From Terriglobia bacterium (lineage in GTDB: Bacteria; Acidobacteriota; Terriglobia; Acidiferrales; UBA7541), in NCBI GenBank assembly GCA_020073485.1, contig JAIQFB010000004.1:210775-274774 (forward strand): a stretch of DNA of 64,000 nt, read 5' to 3'. The translations under genes and the position numbers were made by a program. The notes beneath the pieces were generated by a model that was not told where the DNA came from, ran no database searches, and saw only the letters and a list, made by a program, of their open reading frames with translations. This document shows, piece by piece, positions 35,035 through 42,681 of the stretch (positions within the stretch are counted from its first letter, which is position 1; each line of letters opens with the position of its first letter).

Positions 35035-35048
35035 GTGATCCATATCAC
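35035..35048. promoter_or_regulatory. Crp/Fnr-type palindrome GTGAT-CCAT-ATCAC
   Basis: It lies in the longer near-palindrome AGTGTGATCCATATCACTGT. It is 68 bases after the DJ-1 gene and upstream of the truncated Hsp20 and the CBS gene, so it probably drives them. Same arrangement as the sites at 31869 and 31965. Confidence 0.6.
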
Positions 35049-35186
35049 TGTGCTGCTTCTTCTTAAGTGCGATTTTATATGTTAATAACGCTGGCCCCGG
35101 AGATCCTCTACATCGGCTGCAAAACAGAGCTGAGATGGCTGGTAAGACCGAGGCAAGCGCTGAATGAGATTAGAGCGAATACCACA

Positions 35187-35444
35187 ATGGTGGAAAGATC
35201 AACTGCAGTACAACGTGCCCAGAAACCAGTAACACCCAAGCCGGTTAAGTTCGAGAGTCTGCTCGACCGGATGAATGAGGTGTTTAACGACATCAGCAAG
35301 AGGGCCTTTGAAATCTTCGAGAGAAACGGTCGTGTATTCGGCCGCGAACTTGATGATTGGCTCCAAGCGGAGAGGGAATTTCTGCAACCGGTTCATCTTC
35401 ACCTGGCCGAATCCGGAGAGTCGGTCGGGATTTTTCAGAGATGA
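35187..35444 (+). pseudogene. Truncated Hsp20 paralogue: DUF2934 head without the alpha-crystallin domain
   Basis: The 85 residues include LLDRMNEVFNDISKRAFEIFERNGRVFGRELDDWLQAEREFLQPVHLHLAESGESV. The DUF2934 segment aligns with the head of the Hsp20 at 29475, and the last part is the beginning of the alpha-crystallin domain. It then runs into six unrelated residues and a stop, losing about 90 residues. The frame is also open upstream to an ATG at 35067. Either a deletion joined it to the ribosome-binding region of the CBS gene 24 bases on, or it is a short free DUF2934 protein. The start is uncertain as no Shine-Dalgarno is clear. Confidence 0.65.
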
Positions 35445-35468
35445 CGACCGAGACTGCGGGAGGGCGAT

Positions 35469-35966
35469 ATGCCTATCGGAGAAATCTGCATTCGCGAAGT
35501 AATCATCTGCAATCGATCCACTAATGTGCTCGAAGCAGCTCAGTTGATGCGCCGGTTCCATGTAGGCGACTTAGTAATAGTGGAAGAGGCGGGGGAAAAA
35601 CGCGTTCCGGTGGGTTTGATTACTGACCGAGATATCGTTACCAGTGTGATCGCAATGCAACTCGATCCTGCCACAATCACCGCAGGTGACCTGATCAGCC
35701 GCGAGATTGTTGTGGTCAGGGAAGACCAAGGTGTCTTCGAGACGATAGAGCACATGCGGGCACATGGTGTCCGCCGAATGCCCGTCGTTGATCAACAAGG
35801 GGCACTGGTCGGTATCATTTCAGTTGACGATCTGACTGAGTTGCTCGCCGAGGAACTAAGCCAGTTACCGAAATTAATTTCTAAGGAACAGGCCCAAGAG
35901 GTTGAGAGAAAGCCAAGTAATTCTTCCGGTGTCGCCTCCTTCGGGAAGTCGGCCTCAGGGCGATAA
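35469..35966 (+). CDS. CBS-domain-pair protein
   Basis: The 165-residue protein consists of two tandem CBS motifs: EIC IREVI-type strand through GLITDRDIVTSVI (about 5-60), and DLISREIVVV through MPVVDQQGALVGIISVDDLTELLAEEL (about 72-140). A polar tail follows. CBS pairs bind adenine nucleotides and sense energy state. Free-standing ones such as mycobacterial Hrp1 are hypoxia-induced. A GGGAGG precedes ATG 35469. Confidence 0.92.
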   Translation: MPIGEICIREVIICNRSTNVLEAAQLMRRFHVGDLVIVEEAGEKRVPVGLITDRDIVTSVIAMQLDPATITAGDLISREIVVVREDQGVFETIEHMRAHGVRRMPVVDQQGALVGIISVDDLTELLAEELSQLPKLISKEQAQEVERKPSNSSGVASFGKSASGR

Positions 35967-35993
35967 TAACCAGTACCGCTAACCGCTTGCGGG

Positions 35994-36722
35994 TCAGGCG
36001 TGCTCCAACCTGCGTACTATAAGCTTCAATCCGTCGTGTGCGATTGCTACCTGTACGCTGCGCTCCCGCCCCAGCGTCTGGACCCGATTGGTAGCAGTGC
36101 GGGCATCCGCTTTCACAATCTGCGAGCCACAGTGCGTAATCACGGCGTGCGAAACGCGCTCATCGCGGCACCAATCCAATTGGTTACGCACCGAAGCATG
36201 CCCGATCAGCACTTCAGCTCTGCGCCGCAGGATCGGCCGGATAATCGATGTACCATCGCCAATGTACAACTGAATTCCCGAGAGGGCCTCGTGGCGCTCG
36301 TGAATGGAAACCAAGTCTGGGACATAAAATACAGCGACACCACCAGCAGTGATGCGATAGCCGACTGCAGGAGCGATGAGCGAGTGTTCGACCGAAAAGG
36401 CTTCGAACTTAATATCGCCGATTCTAACGGGCTGCCGCAGCACGATCGTCTCCTGATCGCGGATGGGATAACGCTTCAGCCCATCCCATGTCTTTGAGGT
36501 CGCATAGACCGGGCATGGAGCTCCCCGTTTCAATCCACCAGCATGATCTAGATGTGCGTGAGTAAGGATGATGGCTTGCGGGCATAATGTCTTAAGTTTG
36601 CCAAGCCAATCTGCGCCGCAGTCAACCAGAATTCGCTCGTTCACCATCAGGCAGCTGTGCATCCGGTGCAGTGCCGTCCGTGCTTCGATTTCACCGCGTG
36701 TACCGAGGAAAGTCAGTTTCAT
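35994..36722 (-). CDS. Metallo-beta-lactamase-fold hydrolase
   Basis: The 242-residue protein has the metal-binding motif LTHAHLDHAGG (His-x-His-x-Asp-His, about residue 54-64), a later SVEHSLIAPAVGYRI histidine, and FYVPDLV giving the bridging aspartate position. The size and lack of a beta-CASP domain suggest a small RNase Z/phosphodiesterase-like or general hydrolase. I start at ATG 36722 because the fold's first strand MKLTFLGTRGE begins there. It is convergent with the CBS gene, ending 27 bases from it. Confidence 0.88.
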   Translation of the reverse strand: MKLTFLGTRGEIEARTALHRMHSCLMVNERILVDCGADWLGKLKTLCPQAIILTHAHLDHAGGLKRGAPCPVYATSKTWDGLKRYPIRDQETIVLRQPVRIGDIKFEAFSVEHSLIAPAVGYRITAGGVAVFYVPDLVSIHERHEALSGIQLYIGDGTSIIRPILRRRAEVLIGHASVRNQLDWCRDERVSHAVITHCGSQIVKADARTATNRVQTLGRERSVQVAIAHDGLKLIVRRLEHA

Positions 36723-37173
36723 TGTATTGGGCGATATTGCCCCGAATTGGGCTGGGTTGCCAGCATGAGCGCAATCCATCCGCAATTATCTAGCTGCACG
36801 CACGCGCGACCACAAACTCATGCGCAATTCGGCCCGGGTGTTTGCATCAGGCACAGATTGGCCGCTTATCCTCTAGGGACCCTGCCTGACCCTCAATCCG
36901 CACGTGCGGCCATATCTTCAGTTTCCAATCGTCAACCGCGGAGACAAAGCCATGCCGATGAAAACTCCACTTCTCCGTGAGCCCGTGGCCGAATGCTTAA
37001 CCGCGTGCCATTAAGTCAGTCACAATACGGTGATATGGATGAAACCCTTTACGTTCTGAAGCACGTTAGTTGTGCCAGAAGCGTTGACTCTGGGCCTGCG
37101 GCACTCGGACCGGTCGCGACGCCGGCATGATCGCAGAAACTTTGAGCGCCGCCGGCCCGTTGCTGTAGCAGTA
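36723..37173. other. Intergenic region between the hydrolase and CapA gene
   Basis: These 451 bases lack a recognisable gene. A possible 20-codon frame (ATG 36953, MPMKTPLLREPVAE...) with a purine-rich stretch before it looks like a truncated gene start and is not called. A GTGAT half-site (near 37031) is seen without its partner. Confidence 0.4.
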
Positions 37174-38292
37174 CTATCCCCATCGCAAGGTCAACGTGCC
37201 ATTCGAGTGCAGGTCGACATAGCTTCCGTAAGGCGCGCTCACTCGTTCAAGCGTATCTCTGAGCCATGCCGAGTCGACTGGCGCCGCCCTGTTGAGCCTC
37301 ATCTTCCTGATCTGCATCGGCGTCATTTCCAGGCTGACCAGCCCACCCTGTTGCGAGAGCGTCGCGAAGTACATCAGGACGAGATCGTCCCGGTACTGCT
37401 CGTATCCTTCGATCCCTTCGTAGTCATCGATGAAGTCGCCACAGCCGTACAGGATGAGCCCATGCCGATACACCTCGATCGGACGCGGATGATGCGAAGA
37501 ATGGCCATGCACGACATCGATGCCACCGTCAACGAGCCAATGCGCGAACTGCACCTCGTCGCGTGGCACATCGTAGCCCCAGTTCGAGCCCCAGTGGACC
37601 GATGCTACGGCGATATCGCGTGGTCCTTTCACGCGACGCGCACGGTCCACGATCGCCGTTGCCGTTTTCTCTGACAGATCGGGCAGCAGTTCCACGCCGG
37701 CCCTGTCTGCTCGGGCCGCCCACTCCCCGGGAATGCCGCTGTCCTCGACACCGAACGCGCAGACAATCACACGACCCCCGCTCGCGAGCGGTATCGCCGC
37801 TGGAGTCCGCGCTTCGTCCACGTTTCGCCCAGCGCCGACGGTCTTGAGTCCTGCACGCCTTAACGTATCGAGCGTCTCTGCGAGGCCGTCATAGCCGTAG
37901 TCCAAGACGTGATTGTTTGCCAGCCCGCAGACGTCGATGCGCGAGGCCGTCAGACAGCCCACGTTCTCTGGATGCATGCGGTAATTGATGCCTTTCCCGG
38001 GCCAATAGTCGTCGCTCGCCGTCACACTCGTCTCGAGATTGATTATTCCGGCGTCAGGGCTGACGCGCTCCAGCTCCTCGAGCGCGTCTCCCCAGATGTA
38101 GGAGGGTGCGACCGGCTTTTCGACCCGCCCGTTCCGGGCTTCCGCCAGCTCGACGTAGTCCCGTGCATCCTGGACGTAGGGCTCGAACAGCTGGTGCCCG
38201 GCGGGATGGGGCAGGATCTGATCGATGCCCCGCCCCGTCATCACATCGCCGCAGAGGAATAGTGTCACGCGATCATCGTTGCTCAGGTTCAT
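37174..38292 (-). CDS. CapA-family (poly-gamma-glutamate capsule type) metallophosphatase-like protein
   Basis: The 372-residue cytoplasmic-looking protein has the CapA motifs: FLCGDVMTGRGID at the start, IINLETSVT near 90, VCGLANNHVLDYGYDGL near 125, ASVHWGSNWGYDV near 220, and VHGHSSHHPRPIEVY near 255. These carry the Asp/Asn/His metal ligands of the calcineurin-like fold. CapA proteins take part in polyglutamate synthesis or export, but many are isolated hydrolases. No capB/capC is here. The DNA looks richer in GC and CpG than the flanking stress genes, suggesting a separate origin. The start could also be GTG 38307. Confidence 0.85.
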   Translation of the reverse strand: MNLSNDDRVTLFLCGDVMTGRGIDQILPHPAGHQLFEPYVQDARDYVELAEARNGRVEKPVAPSYIWGDALEELERVSPDAGIINLETSVTASDDYWPGKGINYRMHPENVGCLTASRIDVCGLANNHVLDYGYDGLAETLDTLRRAGLKTVGAGRNVDEARTPAAIPLASGGRVIVCAFGVEDSGIPGEWAARADRAGVELLPDLSEKTATAIVDRARRVKGPRDIAVASVHWGSNWGYDVPRDEVQFAHWLVDGGIDVVHGHSSHHPRPIEVYRHGLILYGCGDFIDDYEGIEGYEQYRDDLVLMYFATLSQQGGLVSLEMTPMQIRKMRLNRAAPVDSAWLRDTLERVSAPYGSYVDLHSNGTLTLRWG

Positions 38293-38436
38293 TGCCACAT
38301 CCGTCACGGAAGATGCAACAGCTCAAACGACATGCGGGACCGGTCGACGGGCCGGCCAATCTCGCTTGAAAGCCACAGCATAACCACCTCAGCCCCGCAC
38401 GCCACCAACGAGGCATTGCGTCTCGTAAATGCGAGG

Positions 38437-39516
38437 TCACTTCGCGGGTCGGTCGATCCCTTTCTCGATGCTCTTGATGAATCCGCTCGCAACGTGACCG
38501 GTGACGTCGATCCGCTGCTCGCGAATCCCGAGCGACCCTCCGAAGCCACCCCGCTCTCTGTCGGTGCAGCCAGTCGTCCGCTGCGCGCAGAGGAGAAAGT
38601 CGAGCGCGGTCAGAATGCATCGCCGGTAGTCCTCCATCCGGCGATCGTGGCTTGAGGCCGCGATTGCGTACGCATCGGCAAGCCCTTCGAGCCCGCAGGC
38701 GACTTCGACGCACGCCTGCGCCTCCGGCTGGTGCGCCACGCGATCGTAAAAACCGCTCTCGATGATCCGGTCATGAAGTTCGAAGAGGAAGACGCGGACG
38801 AGATCCTTCACCTCCGGACTCGCTGTTGCCTCGAACAGCGGCTGGCCCACCTGCGACTGCCAGTTCGCGAAAAAGACAAGGGAGTCCGGCAAGAGCCGGC
38901 CCAGGTCGTAGTAGGCCCGCTTGTAGTGAGCGAAGCCGCGTTCGACGCTACCGAGATACCGGGCATCCCGAGTCAGCCGGTACGCCTCGAGAATCGCCAG
39001 CATCGCCTCGGCGGGATATAGTTCCTCGCCGCTATCCGGATGGGCATCGAAGAAGATCTTGTACGAGCCGTCCTCCCTCTGCTGCTGGAGGATGCCTGCA
39101 ATCAGCGGTGCGAACCGCCGCACCTTGTCGGAGAACTCCGAACGGATTAGCGCGAGGGCTAGGAAAGCGCTGTGAGCAATTGAAGATGGCTCCCCTTGCG
39201 GCGCGACGGTTGCGTGGCCGTCGCGTTCGATAATGAACTGTTCGAAGTGATTAAGCGAGTGCCGGATCATGGATCGGAGGTCGTTGCGCCCAAGAAAGAC
39301 ACTGAGCACCTCGACATCCCAAATCGCGGCGATGTCGCGAATGGGCTCGCCGTCACCGATCGTGACATCTCTTTCCGGATCGTAGAGGTACAGAAGACGT
39401 CCGGTGCTTTCGTCGACCATGCCCTTGTACCACTCGAACATGAGTCGGAGCCGATCGTTGACGATCCCGCGCCTCACCTCATGATTTCGCGCGTGCCGAT
39501 CTCGGTGGCCGGGCAT
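38437..39516 (-). CDS. Alpha/alpha-barrel (six-hairpin toroid) protein of unknown function
   Basis: The 359-residue protein has repeated helical pairs with aromatic/acid clusters typical of alpha/alpha-toroid enzymes such as N-acylglucosamine epimerases, glycosidases or polysaccharide lyases (FEWYKGMVDESTGRLLYLYDPERD; LRSMIRHSLNHFEQFI; EELYPAEAMLAILEAYRLTRDARYL; ACGLEGLADAYAIA). I cannot assign an activity. It lies 144 bases upstream of CapA on the same strand with similar base composition, so the two probably arrived together and may process one polymer. Start ATG 39516 follows AAAGGTG. Confidence 0.7.
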   Translation of the reverse strand: MPGHRDRHARNHEVRRGIVNDRLRLMFEWYKGMVDESTGRLLYLYDPERDVTIGDGEPIRDIAAIWDVEVLSVFLGRNDLRSMIRHSLNHFEQFIIERDGHATVAPQGEPSSIAHSAFLALALIRSEFSDKVRRFAPLIAGILQQQREDGSYKIFFDAHPDSGEELYPAEAMLAILEAYRLTRDARYLGSVERGFAHYKRAYYDLGRLLPDSLVFFANWQSQVGQPLFEATASPEVKDLVRVFLFELHDRIIESGFYDRVAHQPEAQACVEVACGLEGLADAYAIAASSHDRRMEDYRRCILTALDFLLCAQRTTGCTDRERGGFGGSLGIREQRIDVTGHVASGFIKSIEKGIDRPAK

Positions 39517-39639
39517 GGGTACACCTTTGAACTCCAAAATAACTCTACCGCGACGGGCTGGTATCCGTGGCCGCGGCAAGGCGGGCGCGGCAGCGATCCC
39601 AGATCCCGCAGCGCCGGCTACCGCCACGAGCCGTCGCTC

Positions 39640-39975
39640 GCTTTCTCGAATTTATCGAGGAAAACATTCTGCACTTTTCTCAGAGCACGAAAGCAATTCT
39701 CAACCGAGTTTACAACTGATGATCTCGCGAAGAAGTCCTACGAGCAATCCCGCAGTGGGATTCTGCACCAAGCTGAAATTGGAGGAGACAGCAATGTGTG
39801 GTCGATAGGTCCTCTGCTCCGAGTCAAAGGCAACGCTATTACCTTAAACCGCAACAAGTTCCATGATTGTCTCAAAGCGGAGTTCCAGAGCTACCTGTCC
39901 GAACTACATGACTCCAAGAACTCTACGTTACGAAAAAACTTTCGCAAGAAGATGAACTTTATTAGCAAGATTTAA
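39640..39975 (+). pseudogene. Possible 3' remnant of an unrecognised gene
   Basis: One plus frame ends at TAA 39975 after about 110 codons that look protein-like (TDDLAKKSYEQS; VWSIGPLLRVKGNAITLNRNKF; CLKAEFQSYLSELHD; LRKNFRKKMNFI), rich in Lys and Asn unlike the neighbours. No start codon lies within this part. Further upstream the frame is only the antisense of the toroid gene. It may be the severed end of an island gene. Alternative: chance open frame. Confidence 0.3.
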
Positions 39976-40153
39976 CCTCTAGGCACCACCCGCTATCTGC
40001 CCTGAGATACTGAGTTCAAGTGTCCCCATGGAAGGAGAAAGTTCCCGCACGGACCTCGCCGCCACCAGATCGAGAGTTTCAGCGGTACGGAGAGCGGTAC
40101 GGAATGTTTAAAAACAGGGTGGCGAAAACGTGGTTAAGTCCATCGCAATGAAG
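39976..40153. other. Non-coding stretch before attachment repeat copy 2
   Basis: A short direct repeat of AGCGGTACGGA (40081-40102) lies here, 50 bases before the tRNA fragment. Such small direct repeats near attachment cores can be recombinase or excisionase arm sites, but this is only a possibility. Confidence 0.35.
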
Positions 40154-40372
40154 TGGTAGGCCCGTGCGGACTCGAACCGCAGACCTCTACCGTGTCAATT
40201 TCCTGAGCGATTTGGGAACTGATGAGGTGGAGTGAGGACAAATGGTATGGAGAGAATCGTTTAGTCCAAAATTCCGAGCCGTTTCATTGCAAGCGATTGG
40301 CCTGAGTTGGAGGCGTTTGCAGGGGCTAGCATGAAGGGGTTACGTCACAAAGTACGTCACAAAAGTCGGAAA
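40154..40372 (-). repeat. Attachment-site repeat, copy 2, holding a clean tRNA-Val(GAC) 3' end
   Basis: Read on the minus strand, 40198 to 40154 is the exact 3' part of a tRNA: anticodon loop TTGACAC (anticodon GAC, Val), GGTAG, variable AGGTC, T-arm TGCGG-TTCGAGT-CCGCA (5-bp perfect stem), acceptor CGGGCCT, discriminator A and encoded CCA. The 5' half is absent, so this is not a working tRNA but the duplicated target of an integrating element. Further similarity to copies 1 and 3 runs to about 40362 and includes two direct repeats of TACGTCACAAA (40341-40363). Confidence 0.88.
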
Positions 40373-40528
40373 ATTTCAGTTGAATGGAATCTCACTTGTG
40401 CTGGAGTCTCTTGCAGTTTGAAGAACCGAATTCCAAGGCAAGCTATGGTTGCAAGTTCATACGCCGGAGAAGGTCTGCGAAGCGGGGGTTAGGTCACAGC
40501 AATGAATCCACTCGAATCACAAGGAGAA

Positions 40529-41854
40529 TCAGGGCAGCGGGACAATCCCCATCCAGAATAAATTGCGGTTGCCCACGTTAAGGTCATACTTGCGTGCGAA
40601 ATCGAGTTTCCCGTCGCTTCGCACGCGGAATACGGCCAAGCTGGCCGGAACTGCGCTCACGCCTTTCTTGTTGTGCACGGAGAGCTGCATCATGTTGCCT
40701 GCAACGAGAATCCTGCCGCTCGGGTCGAGGGCGAAGGTGCGCGCGTGAATTCCGTGCGTATCAACATTCTGGATTAGCGTCGGTTCGCCGGTCTCCTGGT
40801 TGATCGCGAAGACGGGGATACTGTTCTCTCCGCCAGCGAAAACGGGCTTCCCCTCGAAATCCATGGTGCCGCTGACCCGGTTGGCCAAGTACACGAACCT
40901 GCCGTTTGGATGCATGTGGATTGTGCCCAATTCCTGCCCCGACCGCACGTTGCCGGGATCAACCAAAGTGTTCTTGGCAAACAAAGGATTCCTGCTCAGT
41001 GTCCCATCCTTCAGTTTCTCGTAAACCTCGAGTTTGTTTTGGCGCTCCAGCGAAACATATACCCACCGCCGGGATGGGTGAAAATCCAGATGCCGAACTT
41101 GAAAATTGAAACCCCCTCCCGGAGCGATCGAAAGCCGATTCGTCAGCACGCCGTCTTTGTAATCGAATAGTTTCAGCGCGCCCGGGTCTTCCGGCTTGGT
41201 GGGAGTCGGCCCGTTACCCCGGGTCACGAGAATCACTATTTCGTTGGAAGGATCTACACGGACCTGATGCCCGTAAATTCCCACGTCCAGCGGCTGCGGT
41301 TGTTTTACTTGCGAACCAATGTTCCCATCCGGCTCGATTCGATGAACAGTTACGCCGCTAGGATCGTTATATGCGGTGAGCACATGCGTGCCGGGAATGT
41401 CAGTGGTCACATGAATCGGGCGTGACGGCAGCGATGTGGACTGACCATGGGGAAGCAAAGCACCCGAGGCTGGATCGATGCGGAACGCGCTCAAACCGTG
41501 TTGGCTACCGCTCGGTGCAGGACTGCCCGGAGGGAGATTGCTAGGACCACCATTGCTCCATGCCACATAAAGGTACCGCTTCGAAGGATGAGGCGATGCT
41601 TCCTGCACATTTGCCGGAAGTATCACGGAACCTCGCTTGACCAGGGCCGCACCATCTAGGTCCACGTCATATTGCGTGAGTTCGGCTCCTACAGCGGCGT
41701 ACAGTACCACTTTACCCGATCCCATTGTTTTGCTAGCTGACTTGCTATCAAGATTTGTTTGAGATTGCATAACTGCTGCCATAAGCAAACAGAAAGCCGC
41801 GACCTTGAGTAGGGATAGCCTCCAGCCCCGGCGCGTAGATGGGATTATCATCAT
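40529..41854 (-). CDS. Exported lactonase-family seven-bladed beta-propeller protein
   Basis: The 441-residue protein has a signal peptide (about residues 1-32, ending AAVMQSQ). A YbhE/6-phosphogluconolactonase-type propeller follows, with repeated blades of the form LYAAVGAELTQYDVD, ASPHPSKRYLYVAW, LDFHPSRRWVYVSLE, IHMHPNGRFVYLANR and FALDPSGRILVAGN. Members hydrolyse lactones; many exported ones are uncharacterised. TTG 41857 is in frame, but GGGAGG spacing favours ATG 41854. It lies downstream of a kinase fragment on the same strand. Confidence 0.87.
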   Translation of the reverse strand: MMIIPSTRRGWRLSLLKVAAFCLLMAAVMQSQTNLDSKSASKTMGSGKVVLYAAVGAELTQYDVDLDGAALVKRGSVILPANVQEASPHPSKRYLYVAWSNGGPSNLPPGSPAPSGSQHGLSAFRIDPASGALLPHGQSTSLPSRPIHVTTDIPGTHVLTAYNDPSGVTVHRIEPDGNIGSQVKQPQPLDVGIYGHQVRVDPSNEIVILVTRGNGPTPTKPEDPGALKLFDYKDGVLTNRLSIAPGGGFNFQVRHLDFHPSRRWVYVSLERQNKLEVYEKLKDGTLSRNPLFAKNTLVDPGNVRSGQELGTIHMHPNGRFVYLANRVSGTMDFEGKPVFAGGENSIPVFAINQETGEPTLIQNVDTHGIHARTFALDPSGRILVAGNMMQLSVHNKKGVSAVPASLAVFRVRSDGKLDFARKYDLNVGNRNLFWMGIVPLP

Positions 41855-41889
41855 CAATACCTCCCGTAATTCTGTGAGCTCTCTTACTG

Positions 41890-42006
41890 CTAGTTCAGCG
41901 CGACATGCCGATGTAGCTTGAGGTCTTCGGCTTCGTACACCACGCCCATCCCGCCGCCACCAAGCTGAGAGAGAATGCGATTTTGCGAAATGGTTTGGCC
42001 GATCAT
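41890..42006 (-). pseudogene. N-terminal fragment of a PknB-type Ser/Thr kinase
   Basis: 38 codons from ATG 42006 read [24 protein letters not shown], then [14 protein letters not shown] and stop. This is the typical start of acidobacterial PknB kinases with the glycine-rich ATP loop (GGGGMG), ending one residue into where the catalytic lysine (VALK) should be. The stop (TAG) removes the rest. No further kinase sequence follows before the lactonase gene. Confidence 0.8.
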
Positions 42007-42112
42007 AGCGAGATCATTTATCCATTGCAGGCATGCCCTTCGGTGCCTCACTAGTGTAAAAGAGCGCCTTGGCGCCCAGCAGAAAAACTCGGTGTGCCAT
42101 GATCTCCACCGT

Positions 42113-42601
42113 TCATTCCACCCGCGTGAAGGAGTTGATATTTACATCTGGCGTAGCGGTGTGGACAATGAGCGTCAGCCTATCACCATCGAGTATCAAA
42201 TCCCTGACTATGTCCTTGCCCACGTTTTCCGGATTCAAACTGCCTTCAAGGTGGTGCGTCACCGTGGGAGGTACGCTTTTTTCGTTGACCGAATACGTGC
42301 CGAAGTAGGCATCGTAAGCGAGCGAAGAGTGGTTATTGGGGCGATGAAGTCCCATGAATTGAACGGCCATGTGCCCCGTTCGATCGTACATGATATAGCC
42401 GACGGGATATTCTGGTCCGTATGCGGGGTCGGGGTTCGAAGTTCCGTCCGCGTGCTTGACGACTCGTGAAACGAGTCTCCAAGTGCCAATGAGTTGATCC
42501 TTGGCGGACGGCGTGGGGGCGGCGACCGTTCTTGCGCCCACCAAGCCCCACGAGGCTGATATGACCAACACTACAATAAGAATGGCAGAGGGAATTTTCA
42601 T
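42113..42601 (-). CDS. Exported lipocalin-like domain protein
   Basis: The 162-residue protein has a signal peptide ([23 protein letters not shown]) and a lipocalin-like domain of the small bacterial type: [52 protein letters not shown]. The function is not known; ligand binding is likely. ATG 42601 is supported by GGGAGAG. The frame is also open upstream to ATG 42685, whose first six codons (MIGQTI) are those of a PknB kinase, directly overlapping the stop of the kinase gene before it (ATGA). So its leader region is a kinase-derived scar. Confidence 0.75.
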   Translation of the reverse strand: MKIPSAILIVVLVISASWGLVGARTVAAPTPSAKDQLIGTWRLVSRVVKHADGTSNPDPAYGPEYPVGYIMYDRTGHMAVQFMGLHRPNNHSSLAYDAYFGTYSVNEKSVPPTVTHHLEGSLNPENVGKDIVRDLILDGDRLTLIVHTATPDVNINSFTRVE

Positions 42602-42681
42602 CTTTCTCTCCCGATCATTGCCTGTCCACAGCGTCTCGCCACCTCCACTAGCCTCTTTACGGGAAGCGATGGTTTGGCCAA

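Noticed and set aside
40154..40198. Complete tRNA-Val gene
   Set aside because: Only the part from the anticodon loop to CCA is present; no D-arm or 5' acceptor strand lies beyond the anticodon loop.
40307..40492. Small frame reading MKGLRHKVRHK
   Set aside because: The start of it is the repeated TACGTCACAAA sequence shared with copy 3, where the frame diverges at once, so it is repeat DNA rather than a conserved peptide.
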